IMG/VR virus record: IMGVR_UViG_3300028571_000063
Span: 1-34,147 of that record
From: a virus
Direction: 5' to 3' (one strand)
Length of the DNA: 34,147 nucleotides
Shown here: piece by piece, positions 17,272 through 25,662 of the stretch
How the letters are laid out: every line of letters begins with the position of its first letter
Numbering within the stretch: position 1 is the stretch's first letter
Made by a program: the position numbers and the translations under genes
The notes under the pieces: model-generated
Told to the model about the DNA's origin: nothing
Databases searched by the model: none
The model's input: only the letters and a program-made list of their open reading frames with translations

Positions 17272-18216
17272 ATGGAAAAATTACCAGTATATTATTTGGA
17301 AATTGACGAAGAAGATATGAAATCAGGGGTTGATGCAATTAGTTTTGTATATGAACCCGCAACTCAAATGGAATGGAGTATGTTTAGTGTAATGACTGAT
17401 ACATATAATGACTATCCAAAATCAGCAAGTGAAAATGCTTGTAGAGCACTTAAATTTAGAGATGAAAACCCCAAAGTAGATTGTGGAACATCTGTGGGTT
17501 GGAGACGTGCAAACCAGTTGTGTAACAGAGATAAAATAAGTGTTGAAACGATTGGACGTATGGCATCATTTAAAAGACATCAACAACATAAAGATGTTCC
17601 TTATGATGAAGGTTGTGGGGGACTTATGTGGGATGCTTGGGGTGGAACTGAAGGTGTTGAATGGGCAATTCGTAAAATGGAATGGGTTAATCACAATATG
17701 TGGAATAACAATATGTCCAAAGTAGAATTTAAAACCAATGATGAAAAAAGAATTATAACTGCCCCCGTTATGTTGGCAGAAACAGAAATTTTAAGATACA
17801 ATCCATCAATAGGAAAATACTTTGTAAAATTCAGTGAAGAAACCATTATGAAGATGATGAAAAAATACTTCAAAGACAATAAGATACATAGAGTAAATGA
17901 AGAACACGACCCAACAAGAGTTGCTAAAGGTGTTTATATGATTGAAAGTTTTATTGTTGGGGACAGAACCAAAAGTGAATTATACCCTGATTTACCAAAA
18001 GGTAGTTGGGTTGCATCATTCTATATTGAAGATGAGGACTATTGGGAAAAAATAAAAAAAGAAGGATTTACAGGATTTTCATTAGAAGGGTTTTTTGAAG
18101 AACAATATGAAATGGAAATGATTAATAAGGTATTCAACACTGTTAAGAATATTGTATTTTCAAATCTACCTGATAACGATAAAGAAGAACAAATAAAAAG
18201 AATATTAGGACTATGA
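17272..18216 (+). CDS. XkdF-like prohead protease with embedded accessory domain
   Basis: A 314-residue protein. Residues about 1-45 (LPVYYLEIDEEDMKSGVDAI) and about 150-290 form an XkdF-like serine protease fold: EEHDPTRVAKGVYMIESFIV, then GSWVASFYIEDEDYWE and GFTGFSLEGFF. The His of EEHD and the Ser of GFSLEG are candidate catalytic residues. Between them, about residues 46-145, sits a separate domain (YPKSASENACRALKFR, GWRRANQLCNR, RMASFKRHQQHKDVP, GLMWDAWGGTEGVEWAIRK) that I know from other phage protease or head proteins. The enzyme would mature the capsid by cleaving scaffold and capsid proteins. It is followed by a membrane protein (ATGA overlap), then scaffold and capsid genes, the usual head maturation order. 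Confidence 0.75.
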   Translation: MEKLPVYYLEIDEEDMKSGVDAISFVYEPATQMEWSMFSVMTDTYNDYPKSASENACRALKFRDENPKVDCGTSVGWRRANQLCNRDKISVETIGRMASFKRHQQHKDVPYDEGCGGLMWDAWGGTEGVEWAIRKMEWVNHNMWNNNMSKVEFKTNDEKRIITAPVMLAETEILRYNPSIGKYFVKFSEETIMKMMKKYFKDNKIHRVNEEHDPTRVAKGVYMIESFIVGDRTKSELYPDLPKGSWVASFYIEDEDYWEKIKKEGFTGFSLEGFFEEQYEMEMINKVFNTVKNIVFSNLPDNDKEEQIKRILGL

Positions 18217-18659
18217 AGACATTATTAAGTAATTTTTGGGTGGGGTTTTTAATGTTTATGTCCCCCTTATTTCCGTTAATATTAATTATTACAATAGCAA
18301 CAATCTTTGATACATTCGTAGGAAGATGGTATGCAAAAAAGAAAGGTGAAATAATTACCAGTGGTAAAACTCGTAGGGGGTTATGTATAAAATTACTTAT
18401 ATATCTATCAGTAATATTTTTTTCATTTTTAATTGATAGATATATGATTAACGATATCACAAGAAACTATGTTTGGTTTGATTTTGCATTCACAAGATTT
18501 TGGACTGCGTTTTTTGTTTGGATAGAATATACATCGGTTGATGAAAAAGTAAAATGGATATATGGTGAAGGTATTACAGATAAAGTAATTAAGTTTTTGA
18601 AGGGGTTTAAATCTATCTTTAATACCTCTATAGATATGAAAGATAAGTTAGGTAAATAA
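18213..18659 (+). CDS. Holin-like membrane protein
   Basis: A 148-residue protein with three to four hydrophobic segments: about 8-32 (FWVGFLMFMSPLFPLILIIT), 55-72 (LCIKLLIYLSVIFFSFLI) and 88-105 (FDFAFTRFWTAFFVWIEYTS). A charged C-terminus follows (EGITDKVIKFLKGFKSIFN). The layout fits holins of the family 4 type found in Bacteroidota phages, which open the inner membrane at lysis. The start codon overlaps the protease stop (ATGA), so the two are translationally coupled. It is placed between protease and scaffold rather than beside a lysis enzyme; a membrane role in head assembly is a weaker alternative. Confidence 0.65.
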   Translation: MKTLLSNFWVGFLMFMSPLFPLILIITIATIFDTFVGRWYAKKKGEIITSGKTRRGLCIKLLIYLSVIFFSFLIDRYMINDITRNYVWFDFAFTRFWTAFFVWIEYTSVDEKVKWIYGEGITDKVIKFLKGFKSIFNTSIDMKDKLGK

Positions 18660-18682
18660 AATTCATTAAACACAATAAAAAT

Positions 18683-18693
18683 AAATATATTTA
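18683..18693 (+). promoter_or_regulatory. AT-rich leader motif (late promoter candidate)
   Basis: AAATATATTTA lies 13 bases before the scaffold gene start. The context ATTAAACACAATAAAA upstream resembles the sequence before the motif at 10681. Confidence 0.4.
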
Positions 18694-18705
18694 AAAGAAA
18701 ATATT

Positions 18706-19443
18706 ATGGATAAAAAAGGTATTTTAACAAAAATAAAAGAATTATTTTCAACTGAAGTTGAGAAATTTGAAACAGATTATAAAACTCAAGATGGTAGAAT
18801 TATAAGATGTTACGGTGAAGGATTAGAAGTTGGTGAAATGGTAAAAGAAATTACTGCTGAAGGTGAGGTTGATATTGAAGATGGTGATTATATTTTGGAA
18901 GATGGAACAACTTTAATGATAGTTGGTGGTAAAATAGACGCAATCGGTGAAGTAGTTGGTGAAGAAGAAGAAATGGGTGATTATAAAGACAAAATGGCTG
19001 ATTACACAAATGAAATAGACACCAAATTAGTTGATGGAACTGAAATTAGAGTATTAACAAAAGGTGAAGCAATATCAGTAGGTGATATGGTATTAGTAAA
19101 AGTAGGTGAGGGTTATAAAGAAGCCCCAGAAGGAAGACACGAAGTAGAAGGGGGATTGGTAGTATATACTGACGCTGAAGGTAATATTAATGAAATAGAA
19201 ACCAAAGAAACAGAAGAAAAAGACGAAACGGGTTTATCAGAAGTATTTACAGCAATTTCAACATTAGTAGATGAGGTTAAATCTTTAAGAGGTGAATTAT
19301 CAACAATGAAACAAGAAAACGAAGTATTAAAATCAAGAGTTAATAAATTCGCTGCTGAACCATCAGTTGAACCCCTAAAAACAAAAGTAGAATTTAGAGC
19401 AAAATCTAAATCAGATATTTTGACATTTATGTCAAAAAGATAA
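18706..19443 (+). CDS. Prohead scaffold protein candidate
   Basis: A 245-residue, strongly acidic protein just before the major capsid gene. Two related segments (DGDYILEDGTTLMIVGGKID and GRHEVEGGLVVYTDAEGNIN) suggest an internal repeat of small beta units. Residues about 170-215 (TAISTLVDEVKSLRGELSTM then KQENEVLKSRV) form a coiled coil. The C-terminus is basic (KTKVEFRAKSKSDILTFMSK), as in scaffolds that bind capsid protein. It is probably cleaved by the protease upstream. Acidic body, coiled coil and position all agree; no enzyme motif is visible. Confidence 0.7.
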   Translation: MDKKGILTKIKELFSTEVEKFETDYKTQDGRIIRCYGEGLEVGEMVKEITAEGEVDIEDGDYILEDGTTLMIVGGKIDAIGEVVGEEEEMGDYKDKMADYTNEIDTKLVDGTEIRVLTKGEAISVGDMVLVKVGEGYKEAPEGRHEVEGGLVVYTDAEGNINEIETKETEEKDETGLSEVFTAISTLVDEVKSLRGELSTMKQENEVLKSRVNKFAAEPSVEPLKTKVEFRAKSKSDILTFMSKR

Positions 19444-19473
19444 TAAATAAACAAATTAAAAAAATTAAAAAAA

Positions 19474-20409
19474 ATGAGTTTAAACGTAGCAGGTCTAACG
19501 GCATATGTTGATGAAAACAAAATGGCGTTAATTAAAAAAGCAGTATTAGGTGGTAGAACTTTAAGATTTATCACAGTTCAACCTGATATTAAATCATCAG
19601 CAACTATCAATATCATTAATAGTGATTTAGTTGCACAGGCAGGTGCTTGTGGATGGAATGATGCGGGTGAGACAATCTTAACCCAACAAGTATTATCTGT
19701 GTGTCCAATCAGAGTAAATGAGGCTATATGTCTTGATACATTGGAGCAGTATTATACACAGAAATTAATGAACCCTGGTTCATATAACGAAAATATCCCT
19801 TTTGAAGAAATTTATGCTTCTGAAAAGGCGGATAAAATCAATGCACTTATTGATGATTTGTTATGGAAAGGTGATACTACATTGACAGGTACAACAAACC
19901 TTAATTTGTGTGATGGTATCTTGTACCAAACAGATAATGTATGGTCGGGTTCAACTGTTGATGGTAACCCTTCATCTGCAACAGCAATCACAGCAAATAA
20001 CATTGTTGGTTTAGTTGATGATATGGTTTCATTAATTCCAAGTGGTATTTTAGCATTAAATGACTTGTATTTATTCGTAGGGTATGATGTTTATAGAACA
20101 TACGCATTGGCATTAAGAAATGCTAACTTATTCCACTACACAGGTGCTGAAAATCAAGGTGAAGATTTTTCACAAATGGTTCCAGGTACTAACGTAAGAG
20201 TAGTTGCAGTTAGAGGTTTGAATGGTACAAACAGAATGATATTAACAAATGGTTCTAACCTTTACTTTGGAACTGACTTGTTATCAGACGCAGAGGAGTT
20301 CAAAATCTTCTACGATATGAATGATGACGAAGTTAGATTTAGAGCAAAATGGAAACAAGGTGTTCAAGCAGCATTCTTTGAATTTATCGTTCAATTTACT
20401 TTAGTATAA
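19474..20409 (+). CDS. Major capsid protein
   Basis: A 311-residue protein beginning MSLNVAGLTAYVDENKMALI, with LRFITVQPDIKSSATINI, QAGACGWNDAGETIL, CPIRVNEAICLDTLEQYYTQ and EKADKINALIDDLLWKGDT. These blocks match the major capsid proteins I know from Bacteroidota siphophages; the HK97 fold is expected. There is no long N-terminal delta domain, consistent with a separate scaffold. The leader is A-rich with no clear Shine-Dalgarno sequence. A strong terminator follows at 20426. It would form the shell together with the portal at 21500. Confidence 0.85.
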   Translation: MSLNVAGLTAYVDENKMALIKKAVLGGRTLRFITVQPDIKSSATINIINSDLVAQAGACGWNDAGETILTQQVLSVCPIRVNEAICLDTLEQYYTQKLMNPGSYNENIPFEEIYASEKADKINALIDDLLWKGDTTLTGTTNLNLCDGILYQTDNVWSGSTVDGNPSSATAITANNIVGLVDDMVSLIPSGILALNDLYLFVGYDVYRTYALALRNANLFHYTGAENQGEDFSQMVPGTNVRVVAVRGLNGTNRMILTNGSNLYFGTDLLSDAEEFKIFYDMNDDEVRFRAKWKQGVQAAFFEFIVQFTLV

Positions 20410-20425
20410 TAGTACTGAATTATAT

Positions 20426-20449
20426 GGGGGGTTAGTAAACCCCCCTTTT
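20426..20449 (+). terminator. Terminator after the major capsid gene
   Basis: A perfect 8-bp stem GGGGGGTT / AACCCCCC with loop AGTA, followed by TTTT. It may set capsid transcripts apart from the genes beyond. Confidence 0.85.
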
Positions 20450-20482
20450 ATAAAATAAAATTAAATAAAAAATAAATAAATT

Positions 20483-20995
20483 ATGAGTTGTATTATAAAT
20501 GAAGGATACACATTAGGTTGTTCATCAATCGGTGGTGTTGAAAAAGTTTGGATTGGTACATATGATGCCGACCAAGCATACAGTTATGATGTTGACAATG
20601 TTATTACCGCTGTTACATCAGGTGTTACAGTATATTTGATGGAACAAGATATGGAGTTCGCAGGATTAAATCAAACAGGACAATTCTCAAGAGAAAATGG
20701 TACTGTATTTTATGAAAGTGTATTGTCTATTAAGTTCATTGAATTAACTGCTGACTTAAGAAATTTGGTTATTGCATTAGGTAGAGCACCTATTTTCGCA
20801 GTATTAAAATCAAATGCTGGACATTATTATGCTTGTGGTGTTGAAAGTGCTGGTAGAGCAACAGCAGGTGTTGCATCTTTAGGTATTGCACAAGGTGATT
20901 TGAATGGGGCAACCTTTGAAATTACTTGGAAAACACCTAATGGAGTTTTCTTACTTGAACCAGCAGTATTAGGAACTGGTATTTTAATCGGTTAA
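20483..20995 (+). CDS. Major tail tube protein candidate
   Basis: A 170-residue protein with mixed beta content (VEKVWIGTYDADQAYSYDVD, VYLMEQDMEFAGLNQTGQF, FEITWKTPNGVFLLEP). The pattern of an early cysteine-containing segment, a central RENGTVFYESVLSIKFIELT stretch and a GxxxGDLNGATFEITWK ending resembles tail tube proteins in Bacteroidota siphophages. It is a single-gene unit flanked by terminators on both sides, which fits a highly expressed structural protein. A head decoration protein is the main alternative. Confidence 0.55.
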   Translation: MSCIINEGYTLGCSSIGGVEKVWIGTYDADQAYSYDVDNVITAVTSGVTVYLMEQDMEFAGLNQTGQFSRENGTVFYESVLSIKFIELTADLRNLVIALGRAPIFAVLKSNAGHYYACGVESAGRATAGVASLGIAQGDLNGATFEITWKTPNGVFLLEPAVLGTGILIG

Positions 20996-21003
20996 TATTT
21001 CTT

Positions 21004-21043
21004 TATAGGGTTTCAATTATCCTTTTATTCCTTATACCCTATA
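21004..21043 (+). other. Additional stem in the 3' region of the tail tube gene
   Basis: TATAGGGT (21004-21011) and ACCCTATA (21036-21043) are perfect reverse complements with a 24-base loop. They lie directly before the terminator at 21045 and could form a tandem hairpin at the end of the transcript. Confidence 0.45.
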
Positions 21044-21044
21044 G

Positions 21045-21071
21045 CCCCCTCCGTTCTGGTGGGGGTTTTTT
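21045..21071 (+). terminator. Terminator after the tail tube candidate
   Basis: CCCCC (21045-21049) pairs with GGGGG (21061-21065); an inner CC/GG pair extends it across a T-T mismatch. Six T bases follow. Confidence 0.8.
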
Positions 21072-21094
21072 ATATTCTAAACAAAAACAACATT

Positions 21095-21108
21095 ACAATA
21101 TTTAATTA
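21095..21108 (+). promoter_or_regulatory. AT-rich leader motif before portal unit (promoter candidate)
   Basis: ACAATATTTAATTA lies 9 bases before ATG 21118, just after a terminator. It is a weaker variant of the motif at 10681 and is almost the same as TTAATATTTAATTA at 28827. Confidence 0.4.
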
Positions 21109-21117
21109 AAAACTAAT

Positions 21118-21498
21118 ATGATATACATATCAGCAAATACAACAACGGATGTTCCATTCACTTTATTTGAAAAAACTACATATACAGGACTTACTGGTTA
21201 TGTTATGCAGTTATATTCAAATCAAAACCACGATAATACCTATTTTTGGTTAACTGGAGACACTACAAATAATAATGCGAGGTATAACTACTTCCCAATC
21301 AATATAAGTCCCTATAATCTAATTGGTGGAACATATGATTATTTTATTTATCAAAGTACGGGGAATACAGGAACCACCGTTGTAGTATCAGCACTTACAG
21401 TAAATAATGTTGTTGAGAGTGGATTATGTACAATAATAACAACTGGTTCAACATCTACAACATATAGTGACCCTAAACAAGAATTTACATTTAATTAA
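21118..21498 (+). CDS. Probable minor virion protein (126 residues)
   Basis: A beta-rich, Thr/Asn/Tyr-rich protein beginning MIYISANTTTDVPFTLFEKT and containing YFPINISPYNLIGGTYDYFI and STGNTGTTVVVSALTV. There is no signal peptide or membrane segment. Its composition is like that of head or tail decoration proteins, and it stands first in the portal-connector unit. I recognise no named family. Its stop is one base before the portal start. Confidence 0.6.
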   Translation: MIYISANTTTDVPFTLFEKTTYTGLTGYVMQLYSNQNHDNTYFWLTGDTTNNNARYNYFPINISPYNLIGGTYDYFIYQSTGNTGTTVVVSALTVNNVVESGLCTIITTGSTSTTYSDPKQEFTFN

Positions 21499-21499
21499 T

Positions 21500-22849
21500 A
21501 TGGAAAACACAGAAATAAAAAAAGATGGTATGAAACAACCATTCAAAATATATAATTTCAACCAAGCATATGTTGCCCCAACTTATAAATTTAATTTGGC
21601 GGCAGGATTTATAGAATGGGGGCAAAATAATAACTATCCAAGATTTTTATTGGATTTATATAATAACTATGGTTCAGCAACACATAAATCTATTATCAAT
21701 AAGAAAACAAGATTGACAACAGGGTTTGGGATTGAAGAAGTGGTTGATGTAAGATTAAGAGAATTTATTAAAAAAAATAAATTAGAAAAACAATTAAGGG
21801 CAATTGAAAAAGATTTTGAAATATTCAATGGTTTTTGTTTTGAGATAGTTTGGAATAGAGAAGGAACAAATTTTACAATGAAACATATACCAATTCATAA
21901 AATTAGAATTGGACTTGAAACAGAAGAATTAAACAACCCCCACTTTTGGTTTTCACACGATTGGACACAATATAAAAAGGACGAATATAAACCTGAATAT
22001 ATTAGAAGATACGACCCATCAATTAGAGAGGGAAGACAATTAGTTTATTATACAGAAGAAAACCCACAACAAGAGGGGTTATATCCAATACCAGGTTATT
22101 CAACTTCTATGAATTGGATAGAATTGGATTATGAAATATCTAAATTCCATTTAAATCAAGTTAAACAAGGGTTTGCCCCATCGTTCATCTTAAACTTTGC
22201 CACAGGTATTCCTACGATTGAAGAAATGGATGATTTTTATAGAGATTTTAAAAAGAATTATTCAGCAGCAGAAAACGCAGGTAAGATTATTATTACATAT
22301 TCAGAGGGACAAGAACAAGCACCTCAACTTACACCCATTCAACTTAACGATAGTGATGAAAGATTTATTATGTTACAAGATATGGTTGAAAAGAATATTG
22401 TAATGGGACACGAAATTCCCCCACAATTAGTTATATTAACACCAGGTAAGTTAGGTTCAACAACTGAAAGACAAGAGTTGTTAGATGAGTTCCAATCATA
22501 TTATATAACACCAAGACAACAACAAATAGAGGAGGTTGTAAATTATACTTTATTACCATTAGAATTTACATCAGAAGTAATTTTAAATAGATATGATGCT
22601 GAAGATGTAAACCAAGAAGAAGATTTGGGTATCCAAGAAAAAGCACAAGCAGAATTAAAAGGTTCTGTTGGTGGTGTTCAAGGTATTTTATCAATACAAC
22701 AATCAGTATCACAAGGTATAACAACCATTGATAGTGGTGCAGCAATATTAGAAATAATATATGGTATTGACCCAGTAACTGCAAGAAGAATGTTAGGGGA
22801 ACCAGTTGTAGTTCCACCAACTGATAACATACAAATAATTAATGAATAA
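21500..22849 (+). CDS. Portal protein
   Basis: A 449-residue protein. I chose ATG 21500 (MENTEIKKDGM) because it directly follows the upstream stop; a start at 21467 would add 11 residues read over the previous gene. Conserved features include NNNYPRFLLDLYNNYGSATH, KKTRLTTGFGIEE, FCFEIVWNREGTNFTM, HIPIHKIRIGLE and EIPPQLVILTPGKLGSTTER. These match the SPP1/HK97-type portal proteins of Bacteroidota phages. The dodecamer forms the DNA entry vertex and docks the terminase. It stands 18 kb away from terminase copy 1, whereas most phages keep them adjacent. The C-terminal segment is Gln-rich (GIQEKAQAELKGSVGGVQGI), as common in portal tails. Confidence 0.8.
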   Translation: MENTEIKKDGMKQPFKIYNFNQAYVAPTYKFNLAAGFIEWGQNNNYPRFLLDLYNNYGSATHKSIINKKTRLTTGFGIEEVVDVRLREFIKKNKLEKQLRAIEKDFEIFNGFCFEIVWNREGTNFTMKHIPIHKIRIGLETEELNNPHFWFSHDWTQYKKDEYKPEYIRRYDPSIREGRQLVYYTEENPQQEGLYPIPGYSTSMNWIELDYEISKFHLNQVKQGFAPSFILNFATGIPTIEEMDDFYRDFKKNYSAAENAGKIIITYSEGQEQAPQLTPIQLNDSDERFIMLQDMVEKNIVMGHEIPPQLVILTPGKLGSTTERQELLDEFQSYYITPRQQQIEEVVNYTLLPLEFTSEVILNRYDAEDVNQEEDLGIQEKAQAELKGSVGGVQGILSIQQSVSQGITTIDSGAAILEIIYGIDPVTARRMLGEPVVVPPTDNIQIINE

Positions 22850-23448
22850 TGGCAATACAAAAAGTTAAGTTTATAAGTACAATATACTTAAAAGAAAACA
22901 CAACAATAGAAGATAATGTTGATGATAATAAACTTGTTCCGTTCATTTATGCGGCACAAGATACACATATCCAACAGGCATTGGGTTCAACCTTTTATAA
23001 TAGATTAAGAGATGGTGTTGTTAATAATAATTTAAATCAAGATGAAGATGATTTTTTAAGAGATTATTTACAACCTTGTCTTGCACAATGGGTGTTCTAT
23101 GAGGTTTACCCTTTCTTAAACTATAAGGCAACCAATAAGGCAGTATCAAAAGAAAGTAGTGAATTTTCACAACCATCAGAATTGGATGAAATAAAATATA
23201 TGAGAAATTCTATTAGAGATTTAGCAGAGTTTTATTTAAAAAGATTAAATAGATACTTATGTGATTTTTCTAATTTATTTCCTGAATATGAAAATCCTGA
23301 TAGTAAAGAAAACTTGGTTGCTGATGGTAAATCATATTTTAGTGGGGTTTATACAGGAACAAGAACTGGTACAGATTGGGCATTAGGAACAATGCCTTGG
23401 TATAACCAAAGGAGAGAAAGTGGGTATTGTAATGGTTGTGATTATTAA
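22849..23448 (+). CDS. Head-tail connector-like virion protein (199 residues)
   Basis: Starts on the last base of the portal stop (TAATGG). The helical protein contains FIYAAQDTHIQQALGSTFYN, FLRDYLQPCLAQWVFYEVYP, TNKAVSKESSEFSQPSELDE and RDLAEFYLKRLNRYL. These are typical of a connector-like family placed after portal genes in Bacteroidota phages. It probably forms the adaptor ring beneath the portal. Assignment is from pattern and position. Confidence 0.65.
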   Translation: MAIQKVKFISTIYLKENTTIEDNVDDNKLVPFIYAAQDTHIQQALGSTFYNRLRDGVVNNNLNQDEDDFLRDYLQPCLAQWVFYEVYPFLNYKATNKAVSKESSEFSQPSELDEIKYMRNSIRDLAEFYLKRLNRYLCDFSNLFPEYENPDSKENLVADGKSYFSGVYTGTRTGTDWALGTMPWYNQRRESGYCNGCDY

Positions 23449-23462
23449 TAATATATAAATTT

Positions 23463-24044
23463 ATGTGTAGAATAAATTATACGATAGAAGAAATAATAAA
23501 TCACCCCAAATTAAGTGATGATTATAAATTTAACTTGGTTGAAAATATAATTGTTGAGGAATTTGTGTGTGATTGGTTAGATGAACAAAAAGAATTGGGT
23601 ATTTCACTTGAAGAACTTGGTTTAACATTAGACGATTTAAACGACTTTTATGACTTAGATGAAAGTGATTATACAGATGAGGTAGAAAAGTTTGCCTCAA
23701 CTAAAATAATCCCACTATATAGATACTTTGGTAAGTTAAGTGATAATAGTAGAAGGTTTTGTATATCTTTAGTTAATAGAACAAATTTATCATTAATGAG
23801 AAAACAAGATGTTGAAGCATTAAATTCATCAAATCCTGGATTTGGTAAAGGGGGTAGTGATACATATTCTGTCTTCAACTGGCGAGGGGGTGCTAATTGT
23901 AAACATAAATGGGTTAAATATTTTTATAATCAAGATACAATGAACTTGGTTAAGTCACCAGAACAACCAACTCAAGTTGAAGTAAATGGTAAAGTACCAT
24001 ATGCTAATGGAACAAATAAACCCCCATCAAGAAATAAAAAATAA
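23463..24044 (+). CDS. Minor head protein candidate (193 residues)
   Basis: The N-terminal half is acidic and helical (ELGISLEELGLTLDDLNDFY). The C-terminal half has SRRFCISLVNRTNLSLMRKQ, NPGFGKGGSDTYSVFNWRGG and ANCKHKWVKYFY. The arrangement SRxFC...NPGFG...WRGGxNCxHxW recalls the C-terminal motif of Mu F-like minor head proteins, and similar proteins follow portals in Bacteroidota phages. It is probably injected or sits at the portal vertex. A toxin-like ADP-ribosyltransferase activity is not supported by visible motifs. Confidence 0.55.
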   Translation: MCRINYTIEEIINHPKLSDDYKFNLVENIIVEEFVCDWLDEQKELGISLEELGLTLDDLNDFYDLDESDYTDEVEKFASTKIIPLYRYFGKLSDNSRRFCISLVNRTNLSLMRKQDVEALNSSNPGFGKGGSDTYSVFNWRGGANCKHKWVKYFYNQDTMNLVKSPEQPTQVEVNGKVPYANGTNKPPSRNKK

Positions 24045-24050
24045 ATAGAT

Positions 24051-25280
24051 ATGGCAATAATAAGTATGAACTCATTTTGGAGTGATTTAGGTGTGAGTTG
24101 TGGAAATCAAAACGCAAACAATTGGTATGATTGTTTTTATGGTTTAACATTTAGTGATGGATTTGTATGTGCAAATGCAACAGATTTTTTTAACCATCTT
24201 GGATATTCAAGATATGAGTTTTTTAGAAGTTACATTGGAATTGATAATGAATATGAATTTTATAAAAATACAGATGATGTAAATATATATGACTTTAAAA
24301 CATTTTATGAATACGCACCATCTTATATACCATCAAATTGTAGTAATCCCCCTAATACGAAGTTTATAATTGCATATAGGAATGGTTCAACACCATATAG
24401 AAGTGACGATGGTATTAATTGGACAACAATAACCACTAACTCAATGAGTGATTATTTAGTTAATACAAATTGTAATGCAAAAAGTAATACTTATTATCTA
24501 ATGGGTGGAACTAATAATGTTATTAGATATAATATGGTTAATAATACTTGGACTGATTTTGTAACAACCATAACACTTAATGATTTAGCATATAATTCTG
24601 ATACAGATGAATTTATTGGTATAACAAGGAATGCTTCAACAAATAATGTTCACATATCAAGTGATAATGGACAATCTTGGACAACTTATTCATCAGGATT
24701 ACTATTTGATTGTGTTGGTTATAGTACAAATAATACATTATACTATGCGTCATCATTTGTTGGTACTGGTAAAAAAGTTGCTACATCATCCGATGGTATT
24801 ACGTGGATTGGTGTAACTGTAGCGGGGGGTGCTTTTGCAGCATCAGATAATAGATATTTTGATAGTATTGACGTTAATGGTGATATTATATTTATACCTT
24901 CATCAGCAACAACTGGTAGCAAATATTTTATTGAAACATCAGATTTAGTTAATTTTAATGTTTACGCATATAATGACAGTATTAATTTAAGGGTTGGAAC
25001 ATATAACCCAAATAATTCAAAACAAGCATATTTGGGTGAAACAAATGGTGTAGGTTTACACGGTAGTGTTAATGGTTTAATACAATCTAACGCCCCAACT
25101 ACTTATCAATACACGGATGTTGAATATTTTAATAATGCAGATATTATGGTTGCAGGTACAAGAACATCAGATATTAATGATACTAATAGAAAATTATTAT
25201 ATTCACTTGATAATGGATTAACGTGGGTTAAAATAGATGATACAACTGGAAACATAAGTAATATATTAACAATAGAATAA
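24051..25280 (+). CDS. Asp-box (BNR) beta-propeller virion protein
   Basis: A 409-residue protein. Residues about 1-105 form an N-terminal domain (SFWSDLGVSCGNQNANNWYD, HLGYSRYEFFRSYIGI) that may attach it to the head. Four Asp-box motifs of the form SxDxGxxW follow: SDDGINW (about 118), SSDNGQSW (about 203), SSDGITW (about 246) and SLDNGLTW (about 385), as in sialidase-like propellers. No sialidase RIP arginine motif is evident, so binding rather than catalysis is more likely. Its position after head genes suggests a head fibre or decoration that sticks to carbohydrate or mucus. It is the last gene before the convergent terminator. Confidence 0.7.
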   Translation: MAIISMNSFWSDLGVSCGNQNANNWYDCFYGLTFSDGFVCANATDFFNHLGYSRYEFFRSYIGIDNEYEFYKNTDDVNIYDFKTFYEYAPSYIPSNCSNPPNTKFIIAYRNGSTPYRSDDGINWTTITTNSMSDYLVNTNCNAKSNTYYLMGGTNNVIRYNMVNNTWTDFVTTITLNDLAYNSDTDEFIGITRNASTNNVHISSDNGQSWTTYSSGLLFDCVGYSTNNTLYYASSFVGTGKKVATSSDGITWIGVTVAGGAFAASDNRYFDSIDVNGDIIFIPSSATTGSKYFIETSDLVNFNVYAYNDSINLRVGTYNPNNSKQAYLGETNGVGLHGSVNGLIQSNAPTTYQYTDVEYFNNADIMVAGTRTSDINDTNRKLLYSLDNGLTWVKIDDTTGNISNILTIE

Positions 25281-25290
25281 AAATTAAAAA

Positions 25291-25334
25291 ACCCCTAAAA
25301 ATTGAGAATGGGAGAAACTCAATAGGGGTTTTTT
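25291..25334. terminator. Bidirectional terminator between convergent units
   Basis: ACCCCT plus ATTGAG on the left pairs with CTCAAT plus AGGGGT on the right; an AAAA bulge and an 11-base loop complete it. T runs follow on the plus strand, and an A run before it gives T on the minus strand. It separates late genes from the minus-strand operon. Confidence 0.85.
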
Positions 25335-25381
25335 GTCTACAACTAATATAAATTTAAATATACATATAAATATAGTAAAGT

Positions 25382-25582
25382 TTATTCATCTACATTTTTT
25401 TTACTATTTTTTCTAACTTTTTTTGTAACTGCTTCTAATTTATCAACCTTTTCGTGTAAATCCATTATTACATTCAATAAGTAAATATATACCAATTTAT
25501 CGTTGGGGCAAGTATCTTCACTTGCTATTACTTGCATTACATCTGTAAATGTAATATTGATTAAATTTTGTTCGTTTTCCAT
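25382..25582 (-). CDS. Small hypothetical protein (66 residues)
   Basis: MENEQNLINITFTDVMQVIA at the start, then KLVYIYLLNVIMDLHEKVDK and a basic tail KKVRKNSKKNVDE. It is predicted helical, possibly with a short coiled coil (MDLHEKVDKLEAVTKKV). There is no signal or membrane segment. It is the last gene of the minus-strand group and has its own upstream promoter-like sequence (25616-25646) with a palindromic element. Function unknown. Confidence 0.6.
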   Translation of the reverse strand: MENEQNLINITFTDVMQVIASEDTCPNDKLVYIYLLNVIMDLHEKVDKLEAVTKKVRKNSKKNVDE

Positions 25583-25615
25583 CTTTTTAATTTTATTTTA
25601 TTTATTCCTATACTA

Positions 25616-25646
25616 ATAAATATCACGGACTTTTGAAAAAGTCACT
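25616..25646 (-). promoter_or_regulatory. Promoter candidate with palindrome (minus strand)
   Basis: On the minus strand AGTGACTTTTTCAAAAGT is followed by CCGTGATATTTAT. It is closely related to the sequence before the lipoprotein gene. GATATTTA approximates the Bacteroidota -7 element at a suitable distance from a -33-like GTGAC. GACTTTT-GA-AAAAGTC (25628-25643 on plus) is a perfect 7-bp inverted repeat that could be an operator. Confidence 0.5.
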
Positions 25647-25662
25647 TTTTGTTGAAAATATT

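Noticed and set aside
24051-25280. Active sialidase.
   Set aside because: Only the structural Asp-boxes are seen; the N-terminal RIP-type arginine motif and other catalytic residues are not recognisable.
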